A DNA stretch of 64,000 nucleotides from Curtobacterium sp. BH-2-1-1. Lineage in GTDB: Bacteria > Actinomycetota > Actinomycetes > Actinomycetales > Microbacteriaceae. The position numbers and the translations under genes were made by a program. This document shows positions 32,182 to 40,576 of this stretch, piece after piece (the first letter of the stretch is position 1; each line of letters begins with the position of its first letter). The stretch lies in contig NZ_CP017580.1 of assembly GCF_001806325.1 (NCBI RefSeq), positions 3,596,001 to 3,660,000 on the forward strand, written 5' to 3'. A model generated the notes under the pieces. That model was not told where the DNA came from. It searched no databases and was given only the letters and a program-made list of their open reading frames with translations.

Positions 32182-33006
32182 TCAGGCGAGACCGATGCAG
32201 TGCGCCAGCACGGCCTGCTGCACCGGCAGCAGCGACCGCTTGAAGCCGTGTCCGACGAAGGCCGGGTGTGCCACGGCGTCCGCGCTGACCTCGCGCCCGC
32301 GCACGAACGGCGGACACGGGGCGAAGCGGACGCCGGCCGGTGCGGTGTCGAGCAGGTCCGCCGTGACCCGGAACGGCTCGAGCGCCTCGGCATGCCGTCC
32401 GGGCCCGTCGGTGATGACGACGTCAGCGGTCCGGATCGCGGTCGCGAGGTCGTCCGTCCACGCGGCTCCGGGGGTCGCGAGGTCGGCGGGGCAGCACTGC
32501 ACCAGGTCGAGCTGCAGGACACGTGCGGCCTCCTGCCACGCCCGGGCGATGTTGCCGTCGGCGCCCACGAAACGGAAGCGCAGCGTGCCGAGGTCGCGCT
32601 GCTCCCGCCGCAGGGCGTACAGGTCGGACAGCACCTCGCACGGGTGGTTCTCGTCGGTCATCGCGTTCACGACGGGGAGTGCTCCGGCAGCCGCGAGACC
32701 CTCGACGACGGTGAGGTCGTGGTGACGGACGACGAGGACGTCCGCCCACGAGGCCAGGTACCCGGCGACGTCCGAGAGCGCCTCGGGCTTGTCGAGCGTG
32801 GTGTCCGGGAAGACGATCGGCTGCAGTCCCATCGTCGCGGCACCGCGCTCGAACGTGACCCGCGTGCGCAGGCTGGTCGCGGGGAAGAACATCACCGCAG
32901 AGCCGTCGGTCGTCGGCCCCTGACCGGTGCGGTAAGCGTCCGCGAGGGCGAAGACCTCCTCGACCTCGTCTGCCGTCCAGTCGTCGAGCCGGGTCAGGGA
33001 GCGCAT
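32182..33006 (-). CDS. Aspartate/ornithine carbamoyltransferase family protein, short paralog
   Basis: A 274-residue protein with the carbamoyl-phosphate-binding domain motif as SLRTRVTFE (Ser45-Arg49 core, family SxRTR) and the HPCEVLSDL motif (about 120; ornithine enzymes have HPCQALADL). The second domain lacks a recognisable SMG loop, and the HCLP motif of ornithine carbamoyltransferases is replaced by FAPCPPFVRGREV. At 274 residues it is shorter than usual (about 305-335). It probably transfers a carbamoyl group to an amino compound other than ornithine or aspartate. No other arginine gene is nearby. A TAGGCT -10 box 6 bases before the ATG supports this start. Confidence 0.75.
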   Translation of the reverse strand: MRSLTRLDDWTADEVEEVFALADAYRTGQGPTTDGSAVMFFPATSLRTRVTFERGAATMGLQPIVFPDTTLDKPEALSDVAGYLASWADVLVVRHHDLTVVEGLAAAGALPVVNAMTDENHPCEVLSDLYALRREQRDLGTLRFRFVGADGNIARAWQEAARVLQLDLVQCCPADLATPGAAWTDDLATAIRTADVVITDGPGRHAEALEPFRVTADLLDTAPAGVRFAPCPPFVRGREVSADAVAHPAFVGHGFKRSLLPVQQAVLAHCIGLA

Positions 33007-33012
33007 CGCACC

Positions 33013-33018
33013 AGCCTA
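33013..33018 (-). promoter_or_regulatory. -10 box TAGGCT of a leaderless promoter (carbamoyltransferase-like gene)
   Basis: Minus-strand TAGGCT, 6 bases before the ATG at 33006. Confidence 0.5.
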
Positions 33019-33067
33019 GGGAACGCCACGAGACCCACGGCACGAGCCGACCGGGACGCCGCGTCGT

Positions 33068-33748
33068 TCAGGACTCGCCGAGCGCGGACAGCACCTGGTG
33101 CCGGACGTCGAGTGCACCGTGGGCGTACCGGTCGACGAGGACGGTGCGCATCCCCGCGGACCGGGCCCCGGCGACGTCGCGGACCGGGTCGTCGCCGACG
33201 AAGAGGCACGCCGACGCGGGCACCCCCAGTGCGTCGGCGAGCGCGTGGAAGGCTCCCTCGTCGGGCTTCTGCACGCCGATGCGCTCCGAGATGCACACCA
33301 CGTCGAGGGCGGTGTCGAGTCCGGTCGCCGCCAGCTTCTCGGACTGTTGCGCAGCGGACCCGTTCGTCAGCAGCCCGAGGCGGTAGCCGCGCGTCCGGAG
33401 CTCGCGGAGCAGCGGCACAACGTCCGGGAACGCACGCCAGGCGGCGCGGTAGGCGTCGAGGTACCGCTCGAACACGCTGTCCAGAGCGTCGGGGTCGTGG
33501 GGGAGCACGATCCCGAGCGGGGGCAGGACGGTCCGGAGCCGCTCGCGCCGCTGCTCCTGGAAGCCGATCTCGCCGGAGCGCCAGCGCTCGAAGTGTTCGT
33601 CCTCGGCGGCGGACCAGGCGTCGAGCACCGACGGGGTGACGGTGACGCCCAGCCCGGTGAGGAACTGCTCCGCGCCGGTGCGGGCGGCGCCCCGGTGGTC
33701 GAAGAGGGTCCCGTCGAGGTCGAACCCGACTGCTCGCGAAGGTGCCAC
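33068..33748 (-). CDS. HAD family hydrolase
   Basis: A 226-residue phosphatase-like protein. Motif I FDLDGTLFD supplies the nucleophile Asp10 and Asp12; motif II is LLTNGS, motif III the Lys in VQKPDEGAFH, and motif IV GDDPVRDVAGAR. A helical cap domain lies between motif I and II (C1 type), as in phosphoglycolate phosphatase and L-2-haloacid dehalogenase relatives. The substrate is unknown. The GTG start is supported by a TAGCCT -10 box 6 bases upstream. Divergently transcribed from the GNAT-methyltransferase gene. Confidence 0.88.
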   Translation of the reverse strand: MAPSRAVGFDLDGTLFDHRGAARTGAEQFLTGLGVTVTPSVLDAWSAAEDEHFERWRSGEIGFQEQRRERLRTVLPPLGIVLPHDPDALDSVFERYLDAYRAAWRAFPDVVPLLRELRTRGYRLGLLTNGSAAQQSEKLAATGLDTALDVVCISERIGVQKPDEGAFHALADALGVPASACLFVGDDPVRDVAGARSAGMRTVLVDRYAHGALDVRHQVLSALGES

Positions 33749-33754
33749 GCGGCC

Positions 33755-33760
33755 AGGCTA
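33755..33760 (-). promoter_or_regulatory. -10 box TAGCCT of a leaderless promoter (HAD gene)
   Basis: Minus-strand TAGCCT, 6 bases before the GTG at 33748. It faces the plus-strand box at 33780 across only 19 bases, so the two promoters must overlap. Confidence 0.5.
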
Positions 33761-33779
33761 CGGCGTGTCCCGGCGACCG

Positions 33780-33785
33780 TACGAT
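33780..33785 (+). promoter_or_regulatory. -10 box TACGAT of a leaderless promoter (GNAT-methyltransferase gene)
   Basis: TACGAT is followed by 7 bases and the ATG at 33793. It overlaps the alternative ATG at 33784, which therefore would not be transcribed as a start. Confidence 0.5.
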
Positions 33786-33792
33786 GGCGGTG

Positions 33793-34869
33793 ATGGACAT
33801 CTCGCTGCGCCCCGGTACCCCCGACGACGTGGAGTGGGTCGCGGAGCTCCGGGCCGAGGTGCTCCGAGCCGACCTCCGCCGACTCGGCCGGTACGACGAC
33901 GTGCGCGTCCGGGAGCGGCTGCGGCGCGGGTTCCTGCCCCGCAGCACGCGGATCATCGTGGTCGACGGTGCCGACGTCGGCTCCGTCACGGTCCGAGTCG
34001 ACGGCAGCGACCGGTGGGTCGAGCACCTCTACCTCGCGCCGCACCTGCAGGGGCGCGGCATCGGGTCGACGGTGCTGCGGACCGTGCTGGCCGAGCCGCA
34101 CGCCGGGGACACGCGACTCATCATGCTGCAGGGGAGTGCGGCACAGCGGCTCTACGAGCGGCACGGGTTCGTCCGTGACCACGAGGACGACGTCGACGTG
34201 GTGATGGTGCGTCCCGGCGACCCGGATCCCGTCACGTCGGCGTACTCGCGTCGCGCCGCCGAGTACATCGAGCACCTGGGGTCGATGACGTCCGTCCACG
34301 CGGCCGACGAGGCGCTGGTGACGGCGTGGGCGTCGACCGTCGACGGACCCCTGCTCGACGCCGGGTGCGGCCCCGGACACTGGACCGCACAGCTCGCCTC
34401 GCTCGGTCACGACGCACGGGGTGTGGACCGGGTCCCGGAGTTCGTCGCGCACGCTCGGCAGGCACACCCGGGCGTCCCGTTCGCGGTCGCGGACGTCGAC
34501 GCACTCCCCGACGAGCCGGAGAGCCTCGGAGGCGTCCTGGCCTGGTACTCGCTGATCCACCACGACCCGGCTGCCCTGCGACGCCCGCTCGAGGAGTTCG
34601 CGCGGGTCCTCCGCCCCGGCGGCCGGCTGCTCATCGGGTTCCCCACCGGACCGGACGTGGAGCCGTTCGACCACGCGGTCACCACCGCGCACCGGTGGTC
34701 GGTGGACCGTCTGGCAACAGCGGTCTCCGCAGCGGGCTTCGACGTCGTCGAGGCGGTCACCCGAGACGCCGACGACGCGACCCCGCGGCCGCACGGAGCG
34801 ATCTCCGCGCGGCGTCACGACCGACCGGTCACCGTCACCACCCCGGGACCTCGACGCGCACGGAACTGA
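33793..34869 (+). CDS. Fusion of GNAT acetyltransferase and SAM-dependent methyltransferase
   Basis: A 358-residue two-domain protein. Residues about 1-150 form a GNAT N-acetyltransferase with the acetyl-CoA motif HLQGRGIGSTVL and the C-terminal YERHGF. Residues about 160-350 form a class I methyltransferase with motif I LLDAGCGPGHWT, the acidic loop in motif II and VLRPGGRLLIGF. Each alone is a common single-domain enzyme; together they suggest modification of one substrate by both groups, or a product-channeling pair. Substrates are unknown. The start at 33793 follows from the -10 box; ATG 33784 is the alternative. The 3' end overlaps the convergent SMP-30 gene by 35 bases. Confidence 0.82.
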   Translation: MDISLRPGTPDDVEWVAELRAEVLRADLRRLGRYDDVRVRERLRRGFLPRSTRIIVVDGADVGSVTVRVDGSDRWVEHLYLAPHLQGRGIGSTVLRTVLAEPHAGDTRLIMLQGSAAQRLYERHGFVRDHEDDVDVVMVRPGDPDPVTSAYSRRAAEYIEHLGSMTSVHAADEALVTAWASTVDGPLLDAGCGPGHWTAQLASLGHDARGVDRVPEFVAHARQAHPGVPFAVADVDALPDEPESLGGVLAWYSLIHHDPAALRRPLEEFARVLRPGGRLLIGFPTGPDVEPFDHAVTTAHRWSVDRLATAVSAAGFDVVEAVTRDADDATPRPHGAISARRHDRPVTVTTPGPRRARN

Positions 34870-35704
34870 TCCGACCGGCCCGGGTCCGTGCCGTCACGGC
34901 GGGGTCGTAGCTGTCGGCGGTCGCGAGGTAGAGCGTGCGCCCGTCATCGCCGCCGAGCGCACAGTCGATCGCACACCGCCCCGGGGCCTCGATGCGGTCC
35001 GTCACCGTGCCGCCCTCGACGACCCGCAGGAACTCGCCGGTGTCGACGGAGCAGACCCAGACCGCGCCGTCGCGGTCGACGGTGCTGCCGTCCGGCGTGG
35101 TGCCGGCGGGGAGCGCCGCCCACTCGCGTCGTCCGGTCAGGGAACTGTCGGGCTCGATGTCGAACGCCGTCAGACGACCACCCCACGTCTCGCTGACCAC
35201 GAGCGTGCGGGTCCCCGGGAGGACGTTCGCACTGTTCGGGAAGACGAGGCCGTCCGCGGCGAGGCGGTGGGAGCCGTCGGTGTCGATCACCCAGAGCGGG
35301 CCGGGGCGGAGCTCCTCACCGCCGTAGAGGTCGTAGCCGAAGGCACCGATGTAGGTGCGGCCGGTGGCGTCGTCGACGACCAAGTCGTTGAGCAGCGAGG
35401 ACTCGACCCCGGACAGGTCGGCGAACACGTCGGCCGCGCCGTCCTCGCCCACGGCCACGACTGTGCGGGACTCCATCGCGCTGACGATCAACCGGCCGTC
35501 CGGCAGCCACCCGAGGCCCGAGGACTGCCCGTCCACCGTGGCCTCGAGCCGGGGCTGCGCGCCCGGGCCGGGGCGCAGCGAGAACACCTCGCCCGTGTGC
35601 ATGTCGGAGTACCAGAGCCTGCCGTCGTGCCACCGGTTGCCCTCGGGGAACCGGATGTCGGTGACGACGTCGGTCGTGGTCGTGGAGTCGAGTGTTATGT
35701 GCAC
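34835..35704 (-). CDS. SMP-30/gluconolactonase family protein
   Basis: A 289-residue six-bladed beta-propeller of the SMP-30/gluconolactonase/LRE-like family. Family features are the first-blade FPEGNRWHDGRLWYSD (metal-binding Glu), LLNDLVVDDATGRTYI (Asn/Asp) and DGSTVDRDGAVWVCSV. It most likely hydrolyses a sugar lactone or similar ester with a divalent metal. GTG start; a GAGGCT box (one mismatch to the TAnnnT pattern) lies 6 bases upstream. Neighbours on this strand form a loose series of unrelated small genes. Confidence 0.85.
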   Translation of the reverse strand: MHITLDSTTTTDVVTDIRFPEGNRWHDGRLWYSDMHTGEVFSLRPGPGAQPRLEATVDGQSSGLGWLPDGRLIVSAMESRTVVAVGEDGAADVFADLSGVESSLLNDLVVDDATGRTYIGAFGYDLYGGEELRPGPLWVIDTDGSHRLAADGLVFPNSANVLPGTRTLVVSETWGGRLTAFDIEPDSSLTGRREWAALPAGTTPDGSTVDRDGAVWVCSVDTGEFLRVVEGGTVTDRIEAPGRCAIDCALGGDDGRTLYLATADSYDPAVTARTRAGRISSVRVEVPGW

Positions 35705-35716
35705 CGACCCAGCCTC

Positions 35717-35959
35717 TCAGAGCTCGCCGGGAGGCCCCGACTGCCAGCGGACCCACGCCTCGAGCTGCGCCTTCGCGCTCTCGAGACTGGTGTGGAAGCC
35801 CGTCATGTCGCCGTCCCGCAGCCGCACGACGTACCGCGACCCGAAGACCACCGTGCCGATCACGACGGAGCCGCACCGCGCCTCCCAGGTCCGCGGATCG
35901 ACCGCCGCCCAGCGGACGTCGTCGGTCTCGGAGTGGTCGGTGCTGGGGAGGGAGGTCAT
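35717..35959 (-). CDS. Hypothetical protein (80 residues)
   Basis: An 80-residue soluble protein with central beta strands (SVVIGTVVFGSRYVVRLRDGD) and an amphipathic C-terminal helix with aromatic residues (AKAQLEAWVRWQ). Resembles the small single-domain proteins often found beside regulators, but I do not recognise the family. ATG start; stops 12 bases before the SMP-30 start. Confidence 0.6.
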   Translation of the reverse strand: MTSLPSTDHSETDDVRWAAVDPRTWEARCGSVVIGTVVFGSRYVVRLRDGDMTGFHTSLESAKAQLEAWVRWQSGPPGEL

Positions 35960-36061
35960 GGTGCTTCCGGTCGCTGGACGATGGGATCGTTCCGGCGGCC
36001 GTGGGCTGGGGTCACCTGGCTCGACGGTAGTCCTCGGCGGCTGGGCGGCGGACGCCCCGGC

Positions 36062-36847
36062 TCAGGCCATCCGGTCGAGCCAGTCGCGGAACAGCGCCGC
36101 CGCGACGGCCGGACGTTCCAGGTGGGCGTTGTGCCCCGCCGCGTCGAGCACGGCGTACGTCGCGCGGGGGTAGTGGTCGCGCAGCGCCCAGCCGTCCTCG
36201 TACCCGACCACGTCGTCCTGACGGCCGAAGAGGTGCAGTGCCGGTGCCGTGAACGGATCGGGGTGGAGCGCCTCGGGTTCGGTCCGCAGCGCGTAGTCGG
36301 ACGCGATCCGGTCGACCACGGCCTGGTCGGCGGCGCGCGGGCCGGGGAGCACGGACTGTTCGTACGCCTCGAGCGTCGCGGTGGTCTGGACGACGCTGAG
36401 CGCGGCGAAGTCGTCGCGGGCGGCACCGGGCTCGGCCGCGGCGACCACGGCCGGATCGGGGAGGACGACCTGTCGCGGGGGCACTCGTCGGCGTGCGTGG
36501 TCCGGTTCGACGACGCCGACGATCGTGGCGAGGCCGAGCACCTGGCCGCGGAGCTCGTGCGCGACGGAGCGCGCGACCATGCCGCCGAACGAGTTGCCGA
36601 CGATCGCGAACGGCTCGTCGCCCAGGTGCGCACGGACCGCTTCCCGGACGGCGTCGGCGACGTCCTGCGCGGTCGAGGCCGAGGGGTCGTACCCCGGCGA
36701 CTCCCGCACCCACGGCAGGTCGAGGTGGACCCACCGCCACGGCGCGTCCGGGACGGCGTGCTCGAGGGGGAGCAGGATGCGGTGGTCGACGCCGAAGCCG
36801 TGCACGGCGACGAGCGGGCGGCCCTGACCGGTGGTGCGTGTGATCAC
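36062..36847 (-). CDS. Alpha/beta hydrolase
   Basis: A 261-residue alpha/beta-hydrolase fold enzyme. The oxyanion-hole HGFGVDHR is at about 16-23, the nucleophile elbow GNSFGG places Ser86, and the C-terminal GHNAHLERP supplies the catalytic His. The acidic residue is probably in the LFGRQDDVVGYED stretch. Substrate is unknown. GTG start with a TAGGGT -10 box 6 bases upstream (leaderless). It lies 29 bases after the desaturase stop. Confidence 0.88.
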   Translation of the reverse strand: MITRTTGQGRPLVAVHGFGVDHRILLPLEHAVPDAPWRWVHLDLPWVRESPGYDPSASTAQDVADAVREAVRAHLGDEPFAIVGNSFGGMVARSVAHELRGQVLGLATIVGVVEPDHARRRVPPRQVVLPDPAVVAAAEPGAARDDFAALSVVQTTATLEAYEQSVLPGPRAADQAVVDRIASDYALRTEPEALHPDPFTAPALHLFGRQDDVVGYEDGWALRDHYPRATYAVLDAAGHNAHLERPAVAAALFRDWLDRMA

Positions 36848-36853
36848 GCCCGG

Positions 36854-36859
36854 ACCCTA
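36854..36859 (-). promoter_or_regulatory. -10 box TAGGGT of a leaderless promoter (alpha/beta hydrolase)
   Basis: Minus-strand TAGGGT, 6 bases before the GTG at 36847. Confidence 0.5.
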
Positions 36860-36876
36860 GCGGGGACCGCCGACGG

Positions 36877-37974
36877 TCACGGGGCCCGGAAGCGCTCGAC
36901 CACCGGGCAGGCGAACGGATCGCTCGCCGCCAGGCCGACCTCGTTGAGGTACCGGACGACGATCACGTAGGAGTGCACGAGGGTCGTCTCGGTGTACGGC
37001 ACCCCCTGCTCGTCGCAGTACCGGCGCACGAGGTCCCGCGCCGCACGGAGGTTCGGCCGGGCCATGCTCGGGAAGAGGTGGTGTTCGACCTGGTGGTTCA
37101 ACCCGCCCATGAAGAACTCGACCCACCGCCCGCCGCTGATGTCGCGGGAGGTCAGCACCTGGCGGGAGAGGAAGTCGACCCGGCGTCCGGCCTCGATGAT
37201 CGGCATGCCCTTGTGGTTCGGCGCGAACGCGATCCCCATGCAGAACCCGAACACCGCCAGCTGGACGCCGAGGAACGCGAACGCGATGCCGATCGGCAGG
37301 ACCCAGAAGACCGCGCCGATGTAGAGCACGAAGCGTCCGGCGAAGACGGACCCCTCGGCCCAGCGGTGCTTGACGGCGCCGCGTCCCGTGTAGGTGCGGA
37401 TCGACTGCCAGTGCAGGTTCGCGCCCTCGACGAGGAGCATCGGGAAGAACGCCCACCCCTGCACCCGGACGAGGACGTGCAGGAAGCCGGTGCGGCTCCG
37501 CGCATCCTCCGCCCGGAACGAGATCGCGTCGAACGAGATGTCCGGGTCCTTGCCGACCGTGTTCGGGTTCGCGTGGTGCCGGGTGTGCTTGTTCATCCAC
37601 CAGGCGTAGCTGATGCCGGTCAGGAACGTGCCGACGTACCGTGCGGCACGGTCGTTCCAGTCGTGACTGGCGAAGACCTGCCGGTGTGCGGCCTCGTGCG
37701 AGAGGAACGCGAATTGCGTGAAGAGCAGTCCGAGCACCCCCGCGACGACGAGCTGCCACCACGAGCCGCCGAGCACGGCGAACGCGGTGCCCGTGGCGAC
37801 GAGCAGCGCCGTGAGGACGGCGACGAGCCCCCAGTACCAGCCGGTCCGACGACCGAGGAGTCCGGCGGTGCGGACCTGGGCGAGCAGCGCGGTGTAGGTC
37901 GACGTGGTGTCGGGCCGGCCGTCGCGCGGGGTGGTCTTCCGGTAGCCGACCGGTGCGGTCGTGTCGTCGGCCAT
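36877..37974 (-). CDS. Membrane fatty acid desaturase
   Basis: A 365-residue di-iron membrane desaturase. The three histidine boxes are present: HEAAHR (about 93), HTRHH (about 131) and HQVEHH (about 293), with about four membrane segments between. This box spacing matches acyl-lipid desaturases of the DesA/delta-type that introduce double bonds into membrane fatty acids, often for cold adaptation. ATG start with a strong AGGAGG ribosome-binding site. No DesK/DesR-type regulator is adjacent. Confidence 0.92.
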   Translation of the reverse strand: MADDTTAPVGYRKTTPRDGRPDTTSTYTALLAQVRTAGLLGRRTGWYWGLVAVLTALLVATGTAFAVLGGSWWQLVVAGVLGLLFTQFAFLSHEAAHRQVFASHDWNDRAARYVGTFLTGISYAWWMNKHTRHHANPNTVGKDPDISFDAISFRAEDARSRTGFLHVLVRVQGWAFFPMLLVEGANLHWQSIRTYTGRGAVKHRWAEGSVFAGRFVLYIGAVFWVLPIGIAFAFLGVQLAVFGFCMGIAFAPNHKGMPIIEAGRRVDFLSRQVLTSRDISGGRWVEFFMGGLNHQVEHHLFPSMARPNLRAARDLVRRYCDEQGVPYTETTLVHSYVIVVRYLNEVGLAASDPFACPVVERFRAP

Positions 37975-38062
37975 GGTGCCCTCCTGGGTGCAGCGGTGAC
38001 GCGGTAACCGGGGACCGGGGCTACGTGGTGTCCTGCACGCTACGCGGAGCGACCTGCGCGGC

Positions 38063-38776
38063 TCAGGGGATGACGAGTCGCCGCTCCACGACCGCGCGCG
38101 CGACGTCGGCGAGCAGCTCCTGGTTGGACCGCGCGTGGGCGCGCAGCTTCGCGAAGGCCTGGTCCATGTCGATCCGGTGCGTCTGGGCGAGGAAGCCCTT
38201 CGCCTGCTCGATGACGATCCGGCTGTCGAGCGCGCGCTGGAGCTGCTGCTGCGCCAGGTTGGCGTGTTCGAGCGACCGCTGCTGCAGGATGCTGATCGTG
38301 GCCACGTCCGTGAGCGCCTGGGCGGCGAGGGCGTCTTCGCGGTTCAGGGCGCCCTCGGTCTCGCGGAACAGGTTGAGCGACCCGAGCGTGGTGTCGCGGA
38401 GCCGCATCGGGATGGCGTGGACCGAGGCGTAGCCGGACTCGGCCGAGGCCGCGGCGAACGTCGGCCACCGACGTTCCATCTCGGCGTGGTCGCGCACCGA
38501 CACCGGGCGCCCGGTGGCGAAGCACTCCACGCAGGGGCCCTCGCCGGCGTCGAGCTGCAGCAGTCCGAGGAAGCTCGACCGGTCGCTCGTGGACGCGAGG
38601 ACCTCGAGCTCCTGTGACTGGTTGACGAGCAGGATGCCGGCGGCGGACGCGTCGAAGATGTCGACGACGCTGTCGACGAGGTTCTGCAGGAGTTCGACCA
38701 CGTCGTAGTCGTCGACGAGGATGTCGGTCAGGGCGACGAAGGTGTCGACGAGTCGGTGCTCGCGGGTCGGTGCCAT
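38063..38776 (-). CDS. GAF and ANTAR domain regulator, copy 1
   Basis: A 237-residue protein: GAF sensor domain (about 10-155, with the family-typical LGLLQLDAGEGPCVECFATGRPV shown in part) and a C-terminal ANTAR RNA-binding domain (about 175-232; ALDSRIVIEQAKGFLAQ). ANTAR proteins bind paired hairpins in nascent RNA and prevent termination. No kinase gene is adjacent; the GAF domain probably senses directly. The ribosome-binding site GGGAG overlaps the stop of the preceding GAF-ANTAR gene, so the pair is one transcript. Confidence 0.9.
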   Translation of the reverse strand: MAPTREHRLVDTFVALTDILVDDYDVVELLQNLVDSVVDIFDASAAGILLVNQSQELEVLASTSDRSSFLGLLQLDAGEGPCVECFATGRPVSVRDHAEMERRWPTFAAASAESGYASVHAIPMRLRDTTLGSLNLFRETEGALNREDALAAQALTDVATISILQQRSLEHANLAQQQLQRALDSRIVIEQAKGFLAQTHRIDMDQAFAKLRAHARSNQELLADVARAVVERRLVIP

Positions 38777-38788
38777 GGTTCGTACTCC

Positions 38789-39487
38789 CTAGGTCTCGGA
38801 ACCGTACGGCCGGGCGAGGTCGAGTCGGCGTTCGATGATGTCCGCGGCGACGTCGCGGACGGTGCGTTCGGTGGCGTACGCGTGGGCCTGCAAGACGAGC
38901 AGGGCGTCCTGGACGCTGACGCCGAGCTGGGCTGCGACCATGCCGGTGGCCTGGTGCACCTCCCGCCTCGAGTATCGTCCGGGTTCCATGTCCGCGCGCC
39001 CGTCGGCGGCAGCGGCGAGCAGGGCGTCCCGGAGGACACGCCGCGCGGCGACCGTGCTCAACTCGATCGCCCCCTGGACCTGCCCGCGGGTCAGTGTCCG
39101 TTCCTCGCCGACCGTGAGGTCGACGGCGCCGACGGGGATCGTGCCGATGCGCATCGGGAAGGAGAAGAGCGCACCGACCCCGGCCCGGAGGAGTTCCTCG
39201 AGTGCGACGGGCCAGGTCGCGGTCGTCGTGGCGGTGAGATCGGCCTCGAGGACGGGGCGTCGGGTCTCGAGCGCCTGCCAGCAGGGTCCCTCGCCGAGGT
39301 CGAGTTGGATCTCGTCGACCCGCTCCGCCATCGCGTCACTCGCGCACACCGTCATCGAGCCCAACGGGTCGCCGAGCGTCGAGATGCCGACGCTCGTCAC
39401 GGGGAGGGTGGCGAGGAAGGGCGGGCACAGGTCGGTACCCTCCGGCGCGGCCTGCATGGCGGCCGCTGCAGCAGCGAATTGATCCAT
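38789..39487 (-). CDS. GAF and ANTAR domain regulator, copy 2
   Basis: A 232-residue paralog from the ATG at 39487 (an upstream GTG at 39496 is possible). The GAF domain covers about 15-155, again with an LGEGPCWQALETRRPV motif, and the ANTAR domain covers about 165-225 (RREVHQATGMVAAQLGV). It differs strongly from copy 1 in sequence outside the motifs, so this is an old duplication or independent recruitment. It is translated first and copy 1 second, 12 bases apart. A heterodimer or a two-input switch is plausible but unproven. Confidence 0.88.
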   Translation of the reverse strand: MDQFAAAAAAMQAAPEGTDLCPPFLATLPVTSVGISTLGDPLGSMTVCASDAMAERVDEIQLDLGEGPCWQALETRRPVLEADLTATTTATWPVALEELLRAGVGALFSFPMRIGTIPVGAVDLTVGEERTLTRGQVQGAIELSTVAARRVLRDALLAAAADGRADMEPGRYSRREVHQATGMVAAQLGVSVQDALLVLQAHAYATERTVRDVAADIIERRLDLARPYGSET

Positions 39488-39574
39488 GGGTGACACCGTT
39501 CTCGGTCGTCCGCCGTCGTGCGATCCGTCGCACGGTCCATCCGGCCGTCGATGCATTGTCCGTTTTCCGAGACC

Positions 39575-40027
39575 CTAGTGCACCCGTGCTGCGTCCGGGA
39601 CGAAGCGGATGCGTTCCGCTGCCCGTGTCACGTCCTGCGCCCGGGCCGTGCGGTCGTCGAAGTCGGCCCGTGCGGCGTCCCGCGCGACCTCCTTCTCGGC
39701 CAGCGACGCGCGGCTGACGGTGTCGACGATCGTCGCGACGGCGGTGGCGAGGCCGCGTTCGAGCTGCCCGAGGTTCGTGTGCCCGATCACCAGGCGGCGG
39801 TCCTGGACGTCGAGCGTCACGTCGGGGTACCCGGCTGCGGCGAGCCGGGCGTGTCCGTCGGCACCGCGTAGCGCCGTGGTCTCGGTGGCGTCTGGTCGAC
39901 GGTTGAAGACTGCCGGGACGTCGTAGTACTCCGCTGCCGCGGGGCTGCCGAGTTCAGTGGGGAGGCCGGAGGCCACCACGCTCGTGAGTGCGAGGGGTGT
40001 CGTGGCCGCCTCGGATGGGTTCGTCAT
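39575..40027 (-). CDS. Hypothetical protein (150 residues)
   Basis: A 150-residue soluble protein from the ATG at 40027 (GAGGGAG ribosome-binding site upstream). The middle part has alternating strands (LAAAGYPDVTLDVQDRRLVIGH) and the last ~50 residues form a long charged amphipathic helix (EKEVARDAARADFDDRTARA). I do not recognise the family. It is the gene just upstream of the GAF-ANTAR pair and may share their transcript. Confidence 0.6.
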   Translation of the reverse strand: MTNPSEAATTPLALTSVVASGLPTELGSPAAAEYYDVPAVFNRRPDATETTALRGADGHARLAAAGYPDVTLDVQDRRLVIGHTNLGQLERGLATAVATIVDTVSRASLAEKEVARDAARADFDDRTARAQDVTRAAERIRFVPDAARVH

Positions 40028-40096
40028 GGGGTCTCCCTCGGCGGTTCCCCAGGGTGACCGAGGGGTTCCGCGGTCCACCCTGGTGACACCGTGCCG

Positions 40097-40573
40097 TCAG
40101 TGTGGGGCCACCCGATGTGCACGCTCCCAGCCGGCGTGGAGGTCGCGGAGCAGCGCGACCTCGGCGGCGTGGTGCACCAGCTCGTCGACGACGTGCAGGA
40201 CGAACGAGAGCCGACTGTCGGCGCCGTACGGACCCGCGACCGGACCGAGGGGCTCGGACGCCGAGTCGCCGAGCCCACGGGCCAGCGCGGCGAAGCGGGC
40301 GGCGGCGTCGCGGACGGCGGTGACTGCCGCATCCGCCGACGCCGCGGGGACGGGTGCCGCCTCGCCGGACGGTCCGGCGCCGAGGAACTCCCGGTTGCGC
40401 GGTTCGTCGAGCGTCTCGGCGATGTGGTCGAGCCGCCAGCGGATCGACACGCGCGGATCATCCCCGATCGGCTCCCAGGCCCACTCGTCGTCGCTCAGTC
40501 CCGCGACGCGGTCCAGGAGGCGCGTGGTGGCGTACTCGAAGAGGGCGACGACGTCCTCCAGAGCGGTGGTCAC
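40097..40573 (-). CDS. DinB/YfiT-like family protein
   Basis: A 158-residue four-helix bundle of the DinB superfamily. Metal-ligand histidines appear as RLDHIAETL (about 51) and VDELVHHAAEVALLRD (about 131-132). The family includes thiol S-transferases (bacillithiol or mycothiol dependent) and many of unknown role. It begins 3 bases after the stop of the 69-residue gene, so the two are co-transcribed. Confidence 0.82.
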   Translation of the reverse strand: MTTALEDVVALFEYATTRLLDRVAGLSDDEWAWEPIGDDPRVSIRWRLDHIAETLDEPRNREFLGAGPSGEAAPVPAASADAAVTAVRDAAARFAALARGLGDSASEPLGPVAGPYGADSRLSFVLHVVDELVHHAAEVALLRDLHAGWERAHRVAPH

Positions 40574-40576
40574 TGC

